7,580 nt of DNA from CAYMOV01 sp964392085 (lineage in GTDB: Bacteria > Oederibacteriota > Muellerivitia > Muellerivitales > Muellerivitaceae). Of this stretch, positions 1 to 5,608 are shown piece after piece; the first letter of the stretch is position 1, and every line of letters begins with the position of its first letter. The notes beneath the pieces are model-generated. The model ran no database searches, was not told the DNA's origin, and worked only from the letters and a program-made list of their open reading frames with translations. A program made the translations under genes and the position numbers. The stretch covers positions 1 through 7,580 of the forward strand of contig CAYMOV010000113.1 of assembly GCA_964392085.1 (NCBI GenBank). The letters are read 5' to 3'.

Positions 1-938
1 AGCCCCTTTTCCTCCCCGCTCGCCAACCGGAACATCTTGGAGGCGGCCTGGGCCCCGAGCTCCGCTAGGTCGTAGGCCACGGTGGTCAGTGCGGGTTTCA
101 CCAGGGAGGCCAAGGGAAGATCGTCAAAACCGATGAGGGCCACGGATCGTCCGGGATACTTTGACGAAAGGATGCGCTGGGCCCCCACCGCCATCATGTC
201 GTTGGAGGCCAAAATCGCAGTGGGAGGGTTGGGGAGGCCCATGAGTTTCTCCGCGGCCTCCATCCCGGCGGGAAGGCGGTAATCCCCCGCCACGATCAGG
301 TCATCCCGGACCGGGAATCCCGCTTCCCGGAACGCGTCCCGAAAACCCTCCAACCGGTCCTTGGAATCACTGCGCTCCGGGAGCCCCGTGATGAACCCGA
401 CGTCCCGGTGGCCCTTGGAAAGGAGGTATTGGGCCGCCTGTTTCATCCCGTCCCGGTTGTCCAACACCACGCAGGGAACCCGGTCCTCCAGGCTCCGCTC
501 GCTCAGGGCCACCACGGGAAAGCCCTCGGAAACCAGCGCTCCCAAGGCCGACTTCATGGAGGGGGAAGGGACCAGGACGAGGAGGCCTTCCACCAGGGGC
601 GGGTGGGCGAAGGGCCGGAGGGACTCGACAAAGGGTTCCCAGGATCCAAAGGTGCCCAGGGTGATGAGCTTACCGCGGCGCCGGGCCTCCCGCTCGATTC
701 CCGCCAGGACGGCCCCGGCGTAGGGGTGGTCCCATTCGGGGGCCAAGACTCCCACCAGGCCCGTGGCCCGGCTGGCGAGGCCCCGGGCCATGCGGTGCGG
801 TTCGTAACGCATCTCGCTCATCATGGATCGGACGCGCCGCTCGGTCTCGGGCTTTACCGCGAGGCCGTTGAGGACCCGGGACACGGTGGCCTTCGACACC
901 CCGGCCTTCTCGGCGATCTCCGCCATCGTCACCGCCAT
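1..938 (-). CDS. LacI-family transcriptional repressor, 3' end cut by window edge
   Basis: A sugar-responsive DNA-binding repressor of the LacI/GalR family. The visible part is 312 codons. It opens with the family helix-turn-helix and hinge: residues about 5-25 contain the hallmark SKATVSRVLNG, followed by PETERRVRSMMSEMRYEPH. A periplasmic-binding-protein-like sensor domain begins near residue 60 (GLVGVLAPEW) and ends with ALIGFDDLPLAS and KPALTTVAYD, both typical of the family. Members are usually about 330-345 residues, so only the last few tens are missing. The start is ATG at 938, with an AGGGGGG purine run just upstream; an in-frame ATG at 926 is a weaker choice because it removes the residues before the first helix. 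The gene lies 177 bases downstream of xylA on the same strand. By context it probably controls the xylose genes, but the ligand and targets are inferred. The symbol is left blank because xylR is used for several unrelated families. Confidence 0.94.
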   Translation of the reverse strand, partial: MAVTMAEIAEKAGVSKATVSRVLNGLAVKPETERRVRSMMSEMRYEPHRMARGLASRATGLVGVLAPEWDHPYAGAVLAGIEREARRRGKLITLGTFGSWEPFVESLRPFAHPPLVEGLLVLVPSPSMKSALGALVSEGFPVVALSERSLEDRVPCVVLDNRDGMKQAAQYLLSKGHRDVGFITGLPERSDSKDRLEGFRDAFREAGFPVRDDLIVAGDYRLPAGMEAAEKLMGLPNPPTAILASNDMMAVGAQRILSSKYPGRSVALIGFDDLPLASLVKPALTTVAYDLAELGAQAASKMFRLASGEEKG

Positions 939-1115
939 GCGCCCCCCCTGAAGAACCGTCGCCAGAACACCCCTGAACCACAATGGACACGATGGTCCCG
1001 ATGAAGAATCATGTTAAACGAACGCCGAATAATTATTGGCAGTCCGATCATCGTGCCCATTGTGTCCATTGGGACCATTGTGGTGAAAATGATTTGTTGG
1101 GGTCATCGGCCAGGG
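939..1115. other. Intergenic region between xylA and the lacI-type gene
   Basis: 177 bases with no convincing gene. It holds two inverted arrays of degenerate 9-base repeats around an AT-rich core with the perfect palindrome AATAATTATT at 1028-1037. No simple hairpin-plus-T-run terminator is visible after the xylA stop, so read-through into the repressor gene is possible. A weak promoter for the repressor gene could sit in the core on the minus strand: TGGGCA (1054-1059) and AATAAT (1032-1037) with 16 bases between them. That promoter reading is speculative. Confidence 0.6.
978..1083. repeat. Inverted pair of 9-nt-period tandem repeat arrays
   Basis: Read on the plus strand, 1048-1083 is four consecutive 9-mers: TCATCGTGC, CCATTGTGT, CCATTGGGA, CCATTGTGG. 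The segment 978-1004, read on the minus strand, gives TCATCGGGA, CCATCGTGT, CCATTGTGG, the same unit in opposite orientation. The outer units 978-986 and 1075-1083 are perfect reverse complements, and 987-995 pairs with 1057-1065 apart from one G-T. The right arm has one extra unit (1066-1074). A transcript could fold into a long imperfect hairpin with a loop of about 43 bases. Function is unknown. Confidence 0.8.
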
Positions 1116-2288
1116 TTAGCGGATTCCCAGCAGGATCTCCTGGGTGCGCTGGTCGAGCTCCTCGTAGGGCAGGCGCTTCTTGGACAGCGCCTCCGGGTCG
1201 AACGACGCCATTCGGATCCCCTCGGCGGAGGCGGCATCGTACCGGCCCATCCAGTCCTCCAGCTTGACGTCCACGTTGTGGATGGACTTCAGGATCTGCC
1301 GGACCGTCTTGTCCCGGTTGAAGACCTCGACCCGTTCCTTCAGCATCAGGTAGCTCTTCATGTTGCCTTCCACGAAATCCCAGACGCCCTTGGAATCCTC
1401 GCTCCGGTAGGGGTGGCAATCGAAGGCGCGGGTGTGGGTGGCGGGCCAGTTGTGGTCCTCCAACAATTTGACGATGAAGAAGGTCTCCTTGAGGTCCTCG
1501 GACCCGAAGCGCAGGTCCTGGTCGAACCGGACGGGTTTCTGGGCCCCGAGGTCGGCGTGGTACAGCTTGCCGGCCTCCAGGGCCTGGCCGAAGTCATGGT
1601 AGGTGTTGAGGCCCGCCATGCGCGAATGCTGGATCTCAGGGTTCACCCCCACCCGGTCCGGTCGGTCCAGGGTGGCGATGAAGGCCAGGACATGGCCCGC
1701 GGTGGCGAGGAAAATATCGCCCCTCGGTTCGTTGGGCTTGGGCTCGATGGCGAAGGTGAAGTCGTAGCCCTGGGCGTCGGCGTGGGCGCAGAGGAAGTTC
1801 ATCCCCTCGCGGTAATGCTTCATCATCTCGTCGGGGGTCTTGGAGGCGTCGCACTCCGTGCCTTCCCGGCCGCCCCAGAAGACGTAAACCCCGGCCCCCA
1901 GTTCGGCGGCCAGCTCCATGTTGCGCATGACCTTCTGCAGGGCGAAGGCCCGGACCCGGGGGTCATGGCTGGTGAAGGCGCCGTCCTTGAAGACCTTGTG
2001 GTAAAAGAGGTTGGTGGTGGCCATGGCGCACTTGATGTTGTAATCGCGCATGACCTTCTTGGTCTCTTTGATGATCTTGGCCCGGAGGACCGGGGAGGCC
2101 CCGAAGGGGATCAGGTCGTCGTCGTGGAAGTTGAAGCCGTAGACATTTCGGCGCCCGAGTTCCTTGATGTTGTCGAGGGGGGCGATGCGGGGACGGGTCT
2201 CCTCACCGAAAGGGTCGCGGCCCCGGTTGGCGTTGGTCCAAAGGCCGAAAGTGAACCGGTCCGACTTCTTGGGCTTGTAGTTGCTCAT
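1116..2288 (-). CDS. xylA: Xylose isomerase, class I (EC 5.3.1.5)
   Basis: Cytoplasmic enzyme that interconverts D-xylose and D-xylulose (and glucose/fructose) with two divalent metal ions. The product is 390 residues, the length of the short class I enzymes known from Streptomyces and Thermus; class II enzymes are about 440. Landmarks are RFTFGLWT (11-18), FHDDDLIPFG (54-63, catalytic His55 and Asp58), MATTNLF (89-95), WGGREG (138-143) and AIEPKPNEPRGD (180-191, Glu182 and Lys184). NPEIQHSRMAGLN supplies Glu218 and His221. HADLGAQ and FDQDLRFG supply Asp246, Asp256 and Asp258, and Asp290 completes the metal site. Every catalytic and metal ligand I know of is present, so it should be active. 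The start is ATG at 2288, preceded by AAGGGG; an open extension to 2324 is rejected because it adds 12 non-homologous residues and lacks a good ribosome site. Three operator-like palindromes and a promoter lie just upstream. Confidence 0.97.
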   Translation of the reverse strand: MSNYKPKKSDRFTFGLWTNANRGRDPFGEETRPRIAPLDNIKELGRRNVYGFNFHDDDLIPFGASPVLRAKIIKETKKVMRDYNIKCAMATTNLFYHKVFKDGAFTSHDPRVRAFALQKVMRNMELAAELGAGVYVFWGGREGTECDASKTPDEMMKHYREGMNFLCAHADAQGYDFTFAIEPKPNEPRGDIFLATAGHVLAFIATLDRPDRVGVNPEIQHSRMAGLNTYHDFGQALEAGKLYHADLGAQKPVRFDQDLRFGSEDLKETFFIVKLLEDHNWPATHTRAFDCHPYRSEDSKGVWDFVEGNMKSYLMLKERVEVFNRDKTVRQILKSIHNVDVKLEDWMGRYDAASAEGIRMASFDPEALSKKRLPYEELDQRTQEILLGIR

Positions 2289-2310
2289 GGAAACCCCTTG
2301 GAACAAGTGA

Positions 2311-2324
2311 TGTAACCGGTTCAA
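2311..2324. promoter_or_regulatory. Operator-like palindrome O1 at the xylA start point
   Basis: TGTAACCGGTTCAA, centred on CCGG with the perfect core AACCGGTT (2314-2321). Flanking GA and TC extend the symmetry. LacI-family operators are typically CG-centred palindromes of this size. It overlaps the predicted transcription start of xylA, a classic repression position. Binding by the repressor encoded at 1-938 is inferred. Confidence 0.72.
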
Positions 2325-2352
2325 TCGTATATCAGCCTTATAGACCGGTCAA
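2324..2352 (-). promoter_or_regulatory. Predicted sigma-70-type promoter of xylA
   Basis: On the minus strand the -35 candidate is TTGACC (plus positions 2347-2352) and the -10 candidate is TACGAT (2324-2329), separated by 17 bases. Five of six and four of six bases match the consensus. An alternative -10, TATACG (2326-2331), would leave only 15 bases. Transcription would begin near 2317, about 30 bases before the xylA start codon, and the boxes interlock with O1 and O2. Confidence 0.5.
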
Positions 2353-2354
2353 TT
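2341..2354. promoter_or_regulatory. Operator-like palindrome O2 over the xylA -35 box
   Basis: Contains the perfect 8-base palindrome GACCGGTC (2343-2350), again CCGG-centred. Its centre is 29 bases from that of O1, close to three helical turns. It overlaps the proposed -35 hexamer, so occupancy would block RNA polymerase. Confidence 0.62.
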
Positions 2355-2374
2355 CAAAGCATTTAATCATTTCA

Positions 2375-2388
2375 TGTAACCGGTACAA
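2375..2388. promoter_or_regulatory. Operator-like palindrome O3 upstream of the xylA promoter
   Basis: TGTAACCGGTACAA shares its first ten bases exactly with O1 (TGTAACCGGT). Its centre lies 64 bases from O1 and 35 from O2. It sits upstream of the promoter, where a second site could strengthen repression by looping or cooperative binding. Confidence 0.68.
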
Positions 2389-2401
2389 ATAAACCCCAAT
2401 T

Positions 2402-2426
2402 AAAAGGCGTCCTAAGGACGCCTTTT
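2402..2426 (-). terminator. Rho-independent terminator after the small membrane-protein gene
   Basis: A perfect 11-bp stem, AAAAGGCGTCC (2402-2412) against GGACGCCTTTT (2416-2426), with a 3-base TAA loop as written on the plus strand. Read on the minus strand it ends in TTTTAATT, a suitable U-rich tail. It starts about 20 bases past the stop codon at 2446 and closes the transport operon ahead of the xylA promoter. The A/T-rich flanks could make it partly bidirectional, but no plus-strand gene needs it. Confidence 0.9.
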
Positions 2427-2445
2427 CCGGGATCCACCCACCGAC

Positions 2446-3101
2446 TCAACCCAAATGTTGGAAAAGCTCCCCTGCCGCGACCATCACCATTTTCCAACGT
2501 TTGTCCTTGTGCCACAGCTTGATGCTTTTCACCCGGATGTTCAACTTCAGGGCGTTCTCACGGAAGATCACGTTGAAGGCCTCCAACTTGACGAGCTTGT
2601 CGTGGCTGTAGGCCGCCCGGAACCAATCCAGGTCGGGGTGATAAACATCCTCCCAAGCGCCCTGGAGGTCCGCGGGGATGCTCAGGAGCGGGTGGGCGTT
2701 CTCCAAGCGGACCTGCTCAAGGTTGGAGGAATAGGTTTGGAGGATCTCGCGGACGGCTTTACGGATCGCCACCCGATGTTGCAGTTTCCTCCAGGCGTAA
2801 AACGAGAGGCCGATGAACGCCACGACGGCCACCAGGGGCCANNNNNNNNNNNNNNNNNNNNNNNNNNNNNNNNNNNNNNNNNNNNNNNNNNNNNNNNNNN
2901 NNNNNNNNNNNNNNNNNNNNNNNNNNNNNNNNNNNNNNNNNTCCTCCAGGCGTAAAACGAGAGGCCGATGAACGCCACGACGGCCACCAGGGGCCAATAC
3001 CCCATCCGGAGACCGTAAGCCGCCGCGAGGCCCAACAACAAATAGGTCGGGACCAGGATGACCATCGGCGTCGCGTGGTAGTCGTAGGGATTTTTATGCA
3101 C
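2446..3101 (-). CDS. Small two-helix membrane protein of unknown function (gene split by assembly gap)
   Basis: I do not recognise this family. As assembled the gene is broken by 100 N, and its two halves lie in different frames. Removing one copy of the 55-bp duplication plus the N run (155 bases) leaves 501 bases, exactly 166 codons plus stop. The start is GTG at 3101, preceded by AAAGGA at good spacing. The reconstructed protein has a short N-terminal stretch (MHKNPYDYHA), two hydrophobic segments at about residues 13-32 and 36-52, then a basic joint (AWRKLQHR) and a soluble domain of roughly 110 residues rich in charged and aromatic residues, ending KMVMVAAGELFQHLG. By the positive-inside rule that domain is probably cytoplasmic. 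It follows the second xylF by 54 bases and precedes the operon terminator, so it is co-transcribed with the xylose transporter. A role in transport or membrane signalling is only a guess. Confidence 0.82.
2787..2996. other. Scaffold gap with identical 55-bp contig-end overlap
   Basis: Positions 2842-2941 are exactly 100 N. The 55 bases before the gap (2787-2841) and the 55 after it (2942-2996) are identical and in the same orientation. A 100-N placeholder flanked by a perfect overlap of k-mer-like length indicates two contigs that should have been merged, not a genuine duplication. Collapsing it restores the reading frame of the surrounding gene. Confidence 0.93.
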
Positions 3102-3155
3102 TTCGGTTCCTTTCGCGTCCGGGCTTCATCACCGTGGATCTCAACACGGGGAAAA

Positions 3156-4199
3156 TCACTTCTTCGGGGCGGCGGGCCATTGGTCCTTGGGGACATCCTT
3201 ATAGACGTCCTCCATCTTCTGGAAACCGTCCGCGATGACCGTCGAGACCATATTGTCCTTGTCCACGGCGATCGGGTCCAGAAAATAGCTCGGCACGTCG
3301 ATTTTCCCGTTGTTCGTCTTTCCCGTGGGAGGGGGCAAAGGCTGTTTTTTCGCCAATAGGACCGCCAGGTCGGCGGCCTTCGCCGCCAGGAACCGCACCG
3401 GTTTGTACACCGTCATGGTTTGGGTGCCGGCCACGATGCGTTGGCAACCCGCGAGCTCCGCGTCCTGGCCCGACACCAGCACCTTGCCGGCCAGCTTCTG
3501 GGCCGCCAGGGCCTGGATGCTCCCGCCCGCCGTGCCGTCATAGGAGTCCACCACGGCGTCCACCTGGTTGTTGGTCCGGGTCAGGATGTTTTCCATGTTT
3601 TTGAGCGCGTTCACGGCCAGCCAATCATTGGACCACTGGTCCCCCACGATCTTGATGTCGCCCTTTGCCGCGAGCGGATCCAGGACCAACCGTTGCCCCT
3701 TCCGGAAGAGGATCGCGTTATAGTCGGTGGGCGCCCCGCCCATCAGGACGTAGTTGCCCTTGGGCTTGCGCTTCACCAGTTCCCCGGCCTGCATCTCCCC
3801 CACCTTGATGTTGTCGAAGGACACATAGGCGTCCACGTCGGAATCGAGGACCAGGCGGTCGTAGGCCAACACCGGAACCCCGGCCTTGTGGGCGGCCTCC
3901 ACGATGGAGGCGCAGCTCTTGGCGTTGTGGGCGATGACCACCAGGCATTGGATCCCCTGGGTCAGGAGGTTCTCGGACTGGGAGTTCTGGAGGGCGTCGT
4001 TGGACTCCGCGGATTGCACCAAAACCTCCGCCCCTTGCTCCCCGCAACGCTTCGTGAAGATGTCCCGGTCCTGGGCCCAGCGGGCGGCCCGCAGGGTGTC
4101 CATGGAGAGGCCGATCTTGATCTTGGCGGAGTCCTTGCGGCCGCAGCCGACCAGGAGCACCGGCAACAGGACCACAATCAGCCATTTGGACTTCTTCAT
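3156..4199 (-). CDS. xylF: Second XylF-type sugar-binding lipoprotein, pocket altered
   Basis: Solute-binding protein of the XylF type, delivering a sugar to the XylG/XylH importer. A signal peptide (basic MKKSK, then hydrophobic 6-18) ends in the lipobox LVGC with Cys19, so it is probably a lipoprotein. Family landmarks are RWAQDRD (40-46), AYDRL (112-116), MGGAPTDYNA (153-162), GDQWSNDW (186-193), SGQDAELAGCQR (243-254) and TVYKP (263-267). Against E. coli XylF as I recall it, sugar contacts Arg16, Asp90, Arg91, Asp135, Asn137, Asp222 and Lys242 are kept at a constant offset of 24. Asn136 and Asn196 are replaced by Tyr160 and Tyr220, so the preferred sugar may differ. I chose ATG 4199 over ATG 4205 because AAGGG is 8 bases from the former and only 2 from the latter. 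The gene follows xylH after a long leader. The family is certain; the substrate is not. Confidence 0.92.
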   Translation of the reverse strand: MKKSKWLIVVLLPVLLVGCGRKDSAKIKIGLSMDTLRAARWAQDRDIFTKRCGEQGAEVLVQSAESNDALQNSQSENLLTQGIQCLVVIAHNAKSCASIVEAAHKAGVPVLAYDRLVLDSDVDAYVSFDNIKVGEMQAGELVKRKPKGNYVLMGGAPTDYNAILFRKGQRLVLDPLAAKGDIKIVGDQWSNDWLAVNALKNMENILTRTNNQVDAVVDSYDGTAGGSIQALAAQKLAGKVLVSGQDAELAGCQRIVAGTQTMTVYKPVRFLAAKAADLAVLLAKKQPLPPPTGKTNNGKIDVPSYFLDPIAVDKDNMVSTVIADGFQKMEDVYKDVPKDQWPAAPKK

Positions 4200-4205
4200 G
4201 TTCAT

Positions 4206-4409
4206 GTCCCTTCAGGACCGGTTGGACGGCTCGACGGAATATTATGGTGCTTGGAAGCCCCCCTCCCAAGTGGAAAACCCGGCTTTTTCCCTGTAATCGT
4301 TTGTAAAGACAACAAACACCCGTAACCGCGATGGACCCCATCGGGTCGACTCAGGGTGGTCGTCTTTTTCAGGGGGTCCATTTTGAGGATGACGTTGAAT
4401 GTCGGGTTT
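4206..4409 (-). promoter_or_regulatory. 204-base leader between xylH and the second xylF
   Basis: No gene is visible here. On the minus strand, just after xylH, ATGGACCCC and GGGGTCCAT (plus 4373-4381 and 4331-4339) form a perfect 9-bp stem with a 33-base loop. Next comes the inverted repeat GTTTGT-N7-ACAAAC at 4299-4317. A small hairpin GTCC/GGAC (4206-4209 with 4215-4218) partly covers the xylF ribosome-binding site. The spacing is far longer than elsewhere in the operon, which fits a separate promoter, RNA processing or translational control of the second binding protein. No strong promoter or T-run terminator stands out. Confidence 0.5.
4216..4223. promoter_or_regulatory. Possible weak CCGG operator near the second xylF start
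   Basis: GACCGGTT matches the core of the xylA operators and lies 17-24 bases ahead of the chosen start codon. The flanking bases do not extend the palindrome. A similar AACCGGTC occurs by chance inside the lacI-type coding region near 350-357, so this site is weak evidence by itself. Confidence 0.25.
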
Positions 4410-5513
4410 TCACCTGGTTCCGGGTTTGCGGCCCGCCATGTCGATTCCCACGGCCAGGATCAAGATGCCGCCCTTTAGGATCGGCTGCCAGAACGCCTCG
4501 GTGTTCATCAGGCTCATGCCGTTGTCCAACGAGGCCATGACGAGGCCGCCTAAGAGCGCCCCCCAAACGGTCCCCCGACCGCCCATGAGGGAGGTCCCTC
4601 CGATGACCGCGGCGGCAATGGCGTCCAACTCCATCATTTTCCCGGCGTCCGACGTGGCGGAACCCACCCGGGCGGTCAGCACGATCCCCGCGACCCCCGC
4701 CAGGACCCCCATGAGGGCGAACACCTGCATGATGCGCTTCCTGGAATCAATGCCGGAGTAAAAGGCCGCCTCGGGGTTTCCGCCGATGGCGTACAGGTGC
4801 CGCCCGAAGGGCGTATGGGCCGCCACCGCCGATAGGCCGGCCGCCAAGACCAGGAGGAGAAGTACCGGCAAGGGGACGCCCTCATAAGAATTGGTGACGG
4901 CCGTGAAACCCAGGACCAGGACCGCCAAACCGAGGGCTCCCCAACGCGCCGGGCCCTGGGATTTGGCCGCCCGCCAACCCAACAGGAGCGCGGCGAGGAC
5001 GGCCAGGACCCAACCCAGGTTCAGCGGCAGGTACGACTGGCCGATGTAGAGGTAATCCGGCGTCGGGGAAATCGCAACGCCCCCGGTGGCGCCCAATAAC
5101 GCGCCTTGGCAGATCAACATGCCGCCCAAGGTCACGATGAAGGGAGGGATCGAGAATCGCGACACCAGGAAACCTTGGGAGAGGCCGATCAAACCGCCGA
5201 CAGTCATCGGCAAAAGGAACGCCGCCCAGAGCGGCCAACCATGGTTGACGAACATCATGGCGGAAAGCGCCCCCAGGAACCCCGTGAGGGCCCCCACGGA
5301 CAGGTCGATCTGGCCCGCCACGATCACCAGCACCATCCCGACCGCCAGGATGGAGGTCACCGCCATCTGGCGGAAGAGGTTCGACAGGTTGCGGGGAGTG
5401 AGGAAGATGCCGTCCGTGGTCGTGGTGAAGACCACCCAAATGGCGAGCAGGGCCCCCACCATGGTCAAGGCTCGCCAGGGGATCTTTATTTTTCCGGTCG
5501 CTTCATAGGCCAC
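4410..5513 (-). CDS. xylH: Xylose ABC transporter permease XylH
   Basis: Inner-membrane subunit forming the sugar channel, a member of the BPD_transp_2 family with RbsC and AraH. The product is 367 residues, somewhat shorter than E. coli XylH as I recall it (about 390). Hydrophobic spans are visible near 16-30, 51-68, 73-88, 96-113, 125-141, 168-180, 194-206, 214-232, 262-281, 298-310, 316-329 and 346-360. Family motifs are GQIDLSVG (67-74), YAIGGNPEAAFYSGI (241-255, the loop expected to contact the ATPase) and GGTSLMGGRGTVWGALLGGL (305-324), the most recognisable XylH segment. The start is GTG at 5513, supported by AAGGAG six bases upstream; an ATG at 5506 is out of frame. It follows xylG by 93 bases that contain a palindromic repeat element. 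Confidence 0.95.
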   Translation of the reverse strand: MAYEATGKIKIPWRALTMVGALLAIWVVFTTTTDGIFLTPRNLSNLFRQMAVTSILAVGMVLVIVAGQIDLSVGALTGFLGALSAMMFVNHGWPLWAAFLLPMTVGGLIGLSQGFLVSRFSIPPFIVTLGGMLICQGALLGATGGVAISPTPDYLYIGQSYLPLNLGWVLAVLAALLLGWRAAKSQGPARWGALGLAVLVLGFTAVTNSYEGVPLPVLLLLVLAAGLSAVAAHTPFGRHLYAIGGNPEAAFYSGIDSRKRIMQVFALMGVLAGVAGIVLTARVGSATSDAGKMMELDAIAAAVIGGTSLMGGRGTVWGALLGGLVMASLDNGMSLMNTEAFWQPILKGGILILAVGIDMAGRKPGTR

Positions 5514-5532
5514 GATCCACTCCTTGCCGTAA

Positions 5533-5608
5533 GTTATGAGTTAGGAATTGGAGGTCAGGAGTTGTTTAAGGCCTTAAACTCCTAACTCCTCACTCTTAAT
5601 TCCTAACT
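5533..5608. repeat. 7-nt-period imperfect palindrome between xylG and xylH
   Basis: The left arm reads GTTATGA, GTTAGGA, ATTGGAG, GTCAGGA, GTTGTTT (5533-5567). The right arm reads CCTAACT, CCTCACT, CTTAATT, CCTAACT (5581-5608), which are heptamers of the same kind in inverse orientation. AGTTAGGAATT (5539-5549) and AATTCCTAACT (5598-5608) are perfect 11-bp arms. The centre GTTTAAGGCCTTAAAC (5564-5579) is itself a perfect palindrome. The right arm runs into the xylG stop codon (5607-5609). It could fold in mRNA as a stabilising or processing hairpin between ATPase and permease cistrons; no T-run follows, so it is not a simple terminator. Confidence 0.8.

Noticed and set aside
408..1004. Plus-strand open frame of 198 codons over the repressor gene
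   Set aside because: Antisense to a LacI-family gene with a full helix-turn-helix and sensor domain. The frame is rich in Gly, His and Arg and has no known motif.
978..1083. CRISPR-like array
   Set aside because: Units are only 9 bases, directly adjacent without spacers, and inverted between the two arms, which does not fit CRISPR structure.
1011..2315. Long open frame of 434 codons on the plus strand
   Set aside because: It lies entirely antisense to xylA, whose catalytic residues are all conserved. Its composition (runs of Val, Gly, Leu, His) is what antisense of GC-rich coding gives, and it matches no family I know.
2289..2324. N-terminal extension of xylA to 2324
   Set aside because: The 12 extra residues have no counterpart in class I enzymes and would overlap O1 and the predicted transcription start. 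ATG 2288 has a good ribosome-binding site.
2787..2996. Apparent 55-bp direct repeat, possibly a target-site duplication or recombination site
   Set aside because: The copies are identical and sit exactly at both edges of a 100-N placeholder, and collapsing them restores a gene. An assembly overlap explains it better than a biological repeat.
4272..4290. GGAAAA/TTTTCC hairpin as a terminator in the second xylF leader
   Set aside because: The 6-bp stem is mostly A-T and has no T-run after it in the transcribed (minus) direction.
3420..4325. Plus-strand open frame of 301 codons
   Set aside because: Antisense to the second xylF, with low-complexity His/Gly/Val-rich sequence and no recognisable domain. 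The minus-strand gene has a signal peptide and clear family motifs.
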